DNA of 5,985 nucleotides, taken from positions 1 to 5,985 of the forward strand of contig JAKLQB010000451.1 in NCBI GenBank assembly GCA_022013615.1. The letters run 5' to 3'. The notes beneath the pieces were generated by a model. That model saw only the letters and a program-made list of their open reading frames with translations. It ran no database searches and had not been told where the DNA came from. Source of the DNA: Desulfobacterales bacterium. GTDB lineage: Bacteria; Desulfobacterota; DSM-4660; Desulfatiglandales; Desulfatiglandaceae. Positions 5,222 to 5,985 of the stretch are shown here, piece after piece. Made by a program: the position numbers and the translations under genes. Positions within the stretch are counted from its first letter, which is position 1, and the number at the start of each line of letters is the position of its first letter.

Positions 5222-5678
5222 ATTTATAGACACAGGTATTGTCCTTGACATAACCCCATTTATTGATGACGGAGGCAATGTATTGCTCGATGTGCGACCA
5301 AGCATCACTTCGGCTGTGCTTGAAGAGGGAATCCCAGTAACTAACACCGCGCTGGTCACCACGTGGCTGCTGGCCAAAAACGGCGAGACTGTCTTTATTG
5401 GAGGTCTCATCCAAAACAATAAGACCAATACCAGAGAGTCGGTCCCCTGCTTGGGCAGTATCCCTGGATTGGGGCTGCTTTTCGGAAGGACCTTTCGCGG
5501 TATTGACAAGACTGAGATTGTCGTGTTGATCACGCCTCAAATCGTAGATAAGGGGTTAGAACCCCTGGCCGAGCAAGCCATTGAAAAAGCCAAAATGTTG
5601 GAAGAAACTTTTGAAAAAGAACCCCTTCCTCATGGCGAGCAGCTTCGGGAGTTTTATAAGTCCACCTACGACGAATGA
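5193..5678 (+). pseudogene. C-terminal fragment of a secretin (MshL/PilQ/GspD family)
   Basis: Secretins form the outer-membrane ring of type II secretion and type IV pilus machines. The frame from ATG 5193 to TGA 5676 (161 residues) matches only the last part of the secretin domain: TGIVLDITPFIDDGGNVLLD (14-33), RPSIT (35-39), GETVFIGGLI (64-73), the VPxLGxIPxLGxLF signature (84-97) and EIVVLITPQIVD, followed by a charged helical tail. Secretins usually have 450-900 residues; the signal peptide, N domains and first half of the barrel are missing. The first eight codons (M-K-N-W-S-K-E-S) are the kinase remnant read in another frame, so the ATG is accidental and true homology starts near 5214-5220. 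The frame is closed upstream by TGA 5187-5189. No clear ribosome-binding site is present. The fragment is clean, with no internal stops, so the deletion may be recent. Confidence 0.8.
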
Positions 5679-5760
5679 GTGGACAAGTAAAGTGAAAGCC
5701 GCAATCCTCAGGCAGGTTTTTTTGCTGTTTTGCAATGAATACTGAAGGAGGACCACTATC
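5679..5760 (+). promoter_or_regulatory. Leader of the response-regulator gene with a strong ribosome-binding site
   Basis: GGAGG at 5747-5751 sits nine bases before TTG 5761. A seven-T run (5717-5723) follows only a weak three-base stem, so I do not call a terminator. I find no convincing sigma70 promoter. A GG...GC pair resembling a sigma54 site (5711-5725) has 11 rather than 10 intervening bases. Confidence 0.5.
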
Positions 5761-5985
5761 TTGAACAAAAACAAGAAGGTTCTAATCATCGACGATGAAC
5801 CCTACATAAGGCGTGTGATAGAACTGAAATTGAAAGCAAGGGGCTATCAAGTCATTACCGCGACCAATGGAGTGGAAGGTCTTAACTGTTTCAAAAAATA
5901 CAAACCCCAAGTTGTTGTCACAGACATCAATATGCCGAAAATGGACGGCAAGGTCTTCTGTGAACTGACAAATGAATTCAAAAAA
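5761..5985 (+). CDS. Response regulator receiver domain protein, C-terminus beyond window
   Basis: Seventy-five codons of a CheY-like receiver domain that accepts phosphate from a histidine kinase. K-K-V-L-I-I-D-D-E (5-13) gives the first strand and the acidic pair D11-D12. The second helix and strand follow (ELKLKARGYQVITATNG). V-V-V-T-D-I-N-M-P-K-M-D-G (51-63) places the phospho-acceptor at D55, with P59 and G63 as in the family. The conserved Thr/Ser and Lys lie beyond the right edge, as does any output domain. Start choice: the frame is closed by TGA 5743-5745, no ATG follows before the conserved region, and TTG 5761 has GGAGG nine bases upstream. It is the first intact signalling gene after the relics; its cognate kinase may have been the deleted one. 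It could be a stand-alone CheY-like protein or carry an output domain. Confidence 0.9.
   Translation, partial: MNKNKKVLIIDDEPYIRRVIELKLKARGYQVITATNGVEGLNCFKKYKPQVVVTDINMPKMDGKVFCELTNEFKK

Noticed and set aside
5698..5723. Intrinsic terminator after the secretin fragment
   Set aside because: The T-run is good, but only a three-base stem with a mismatch precedes it.
5711..5725. Sigma54-like GG...GC before the response regulator
   Set aside because: The spacing between GG and GC is 11 bases instead of 10, and the rest of the -24 box is poor.
5735..5764. Nine-codon upstream frame (M-N-T-E-G-G-P-L-S) whose stop overlaps the TTG start
   Set aside because: It contains the ribosome-binding site of the response regulator, has none of its own, and is short enough to be chance.
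5117..5789. Three minus-strand open frames over the secretin and leader region
   Set aside because: They are antisense to clear secretin homology and have no family features of their own.

Overview
The window looks like a piece of a Desulfobacterota (delta-proteobacterial) genome, probably from a metagenome or single-cell assembly. This is inferred from the protein style (a DUF4388 plus PilZ effector, an HD-GYP protein carrying the 'EHHMKYD.SGYP' variant, PAS-kinase and MshL/PilQ-like secretin remnants) and from intergenic inverted-repeat elements of a kind I recall from such genomes. No taxonomic marker gene is present, so the assignment is tentative.

Layout. Positions 1-100 are a perfect 100-bp palindrome with no spacer, lying exactly at the window edge. 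A minus-strand gene (start at 827) encodes an N-terminal DUF4388/PATAN domain, a YcgR-like N domain and the beginning of a PilZ domain. The palindrome axis cuts the PilZ domain. This gene has a good sigma70-type promoter with an extended -10 at 866-894. Positions 828-1798 hold no intact gene. They contain a short coding-like scrap, a C/G-rich inverted-repeat element (1393-1451), a collapsed response-regulator/GGDEF relic (1524-1690) and a MITE-like element (about 1649-1796) that ends two bases before the next start codon.

The core is a tight two-gene operon with a 4-bp ATGA overlap. It encodes a 560-aa alpha-solenoid (HEAT-like) protein and a 483-aa HD-GYP protein with the catalytic histidines and aspartates in place. 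The two proteins appear to share the same N-terminal module of about 130 residues, in near gap-free register (Tyr37, Asn40, Leu55, His64, Arg73 and Glu79 have the same number in both).

Downstream lies a graveyard: the C-terminal end of a histidine-kinase ATPase domain, the first ten codons of a PAS-type kinase fused out of frame to the C-terminal half of a secretin, and then an intact response-regulator receiver domain with a TTG start that runs off the right edge.

Together the genes touch most steps of cyclic-di-GMP signalling: synthesis (relic GGDEF), degradation (HD-GYP), binding (PilZ) and phosphorelay input (receiver domain, kinase relics). The locus has clearly been reshaped by insertions and deletions. 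The most interesting parts are the HEAT/HD-GYP pair with its shared module, and the set of chimeric gene relics around it.
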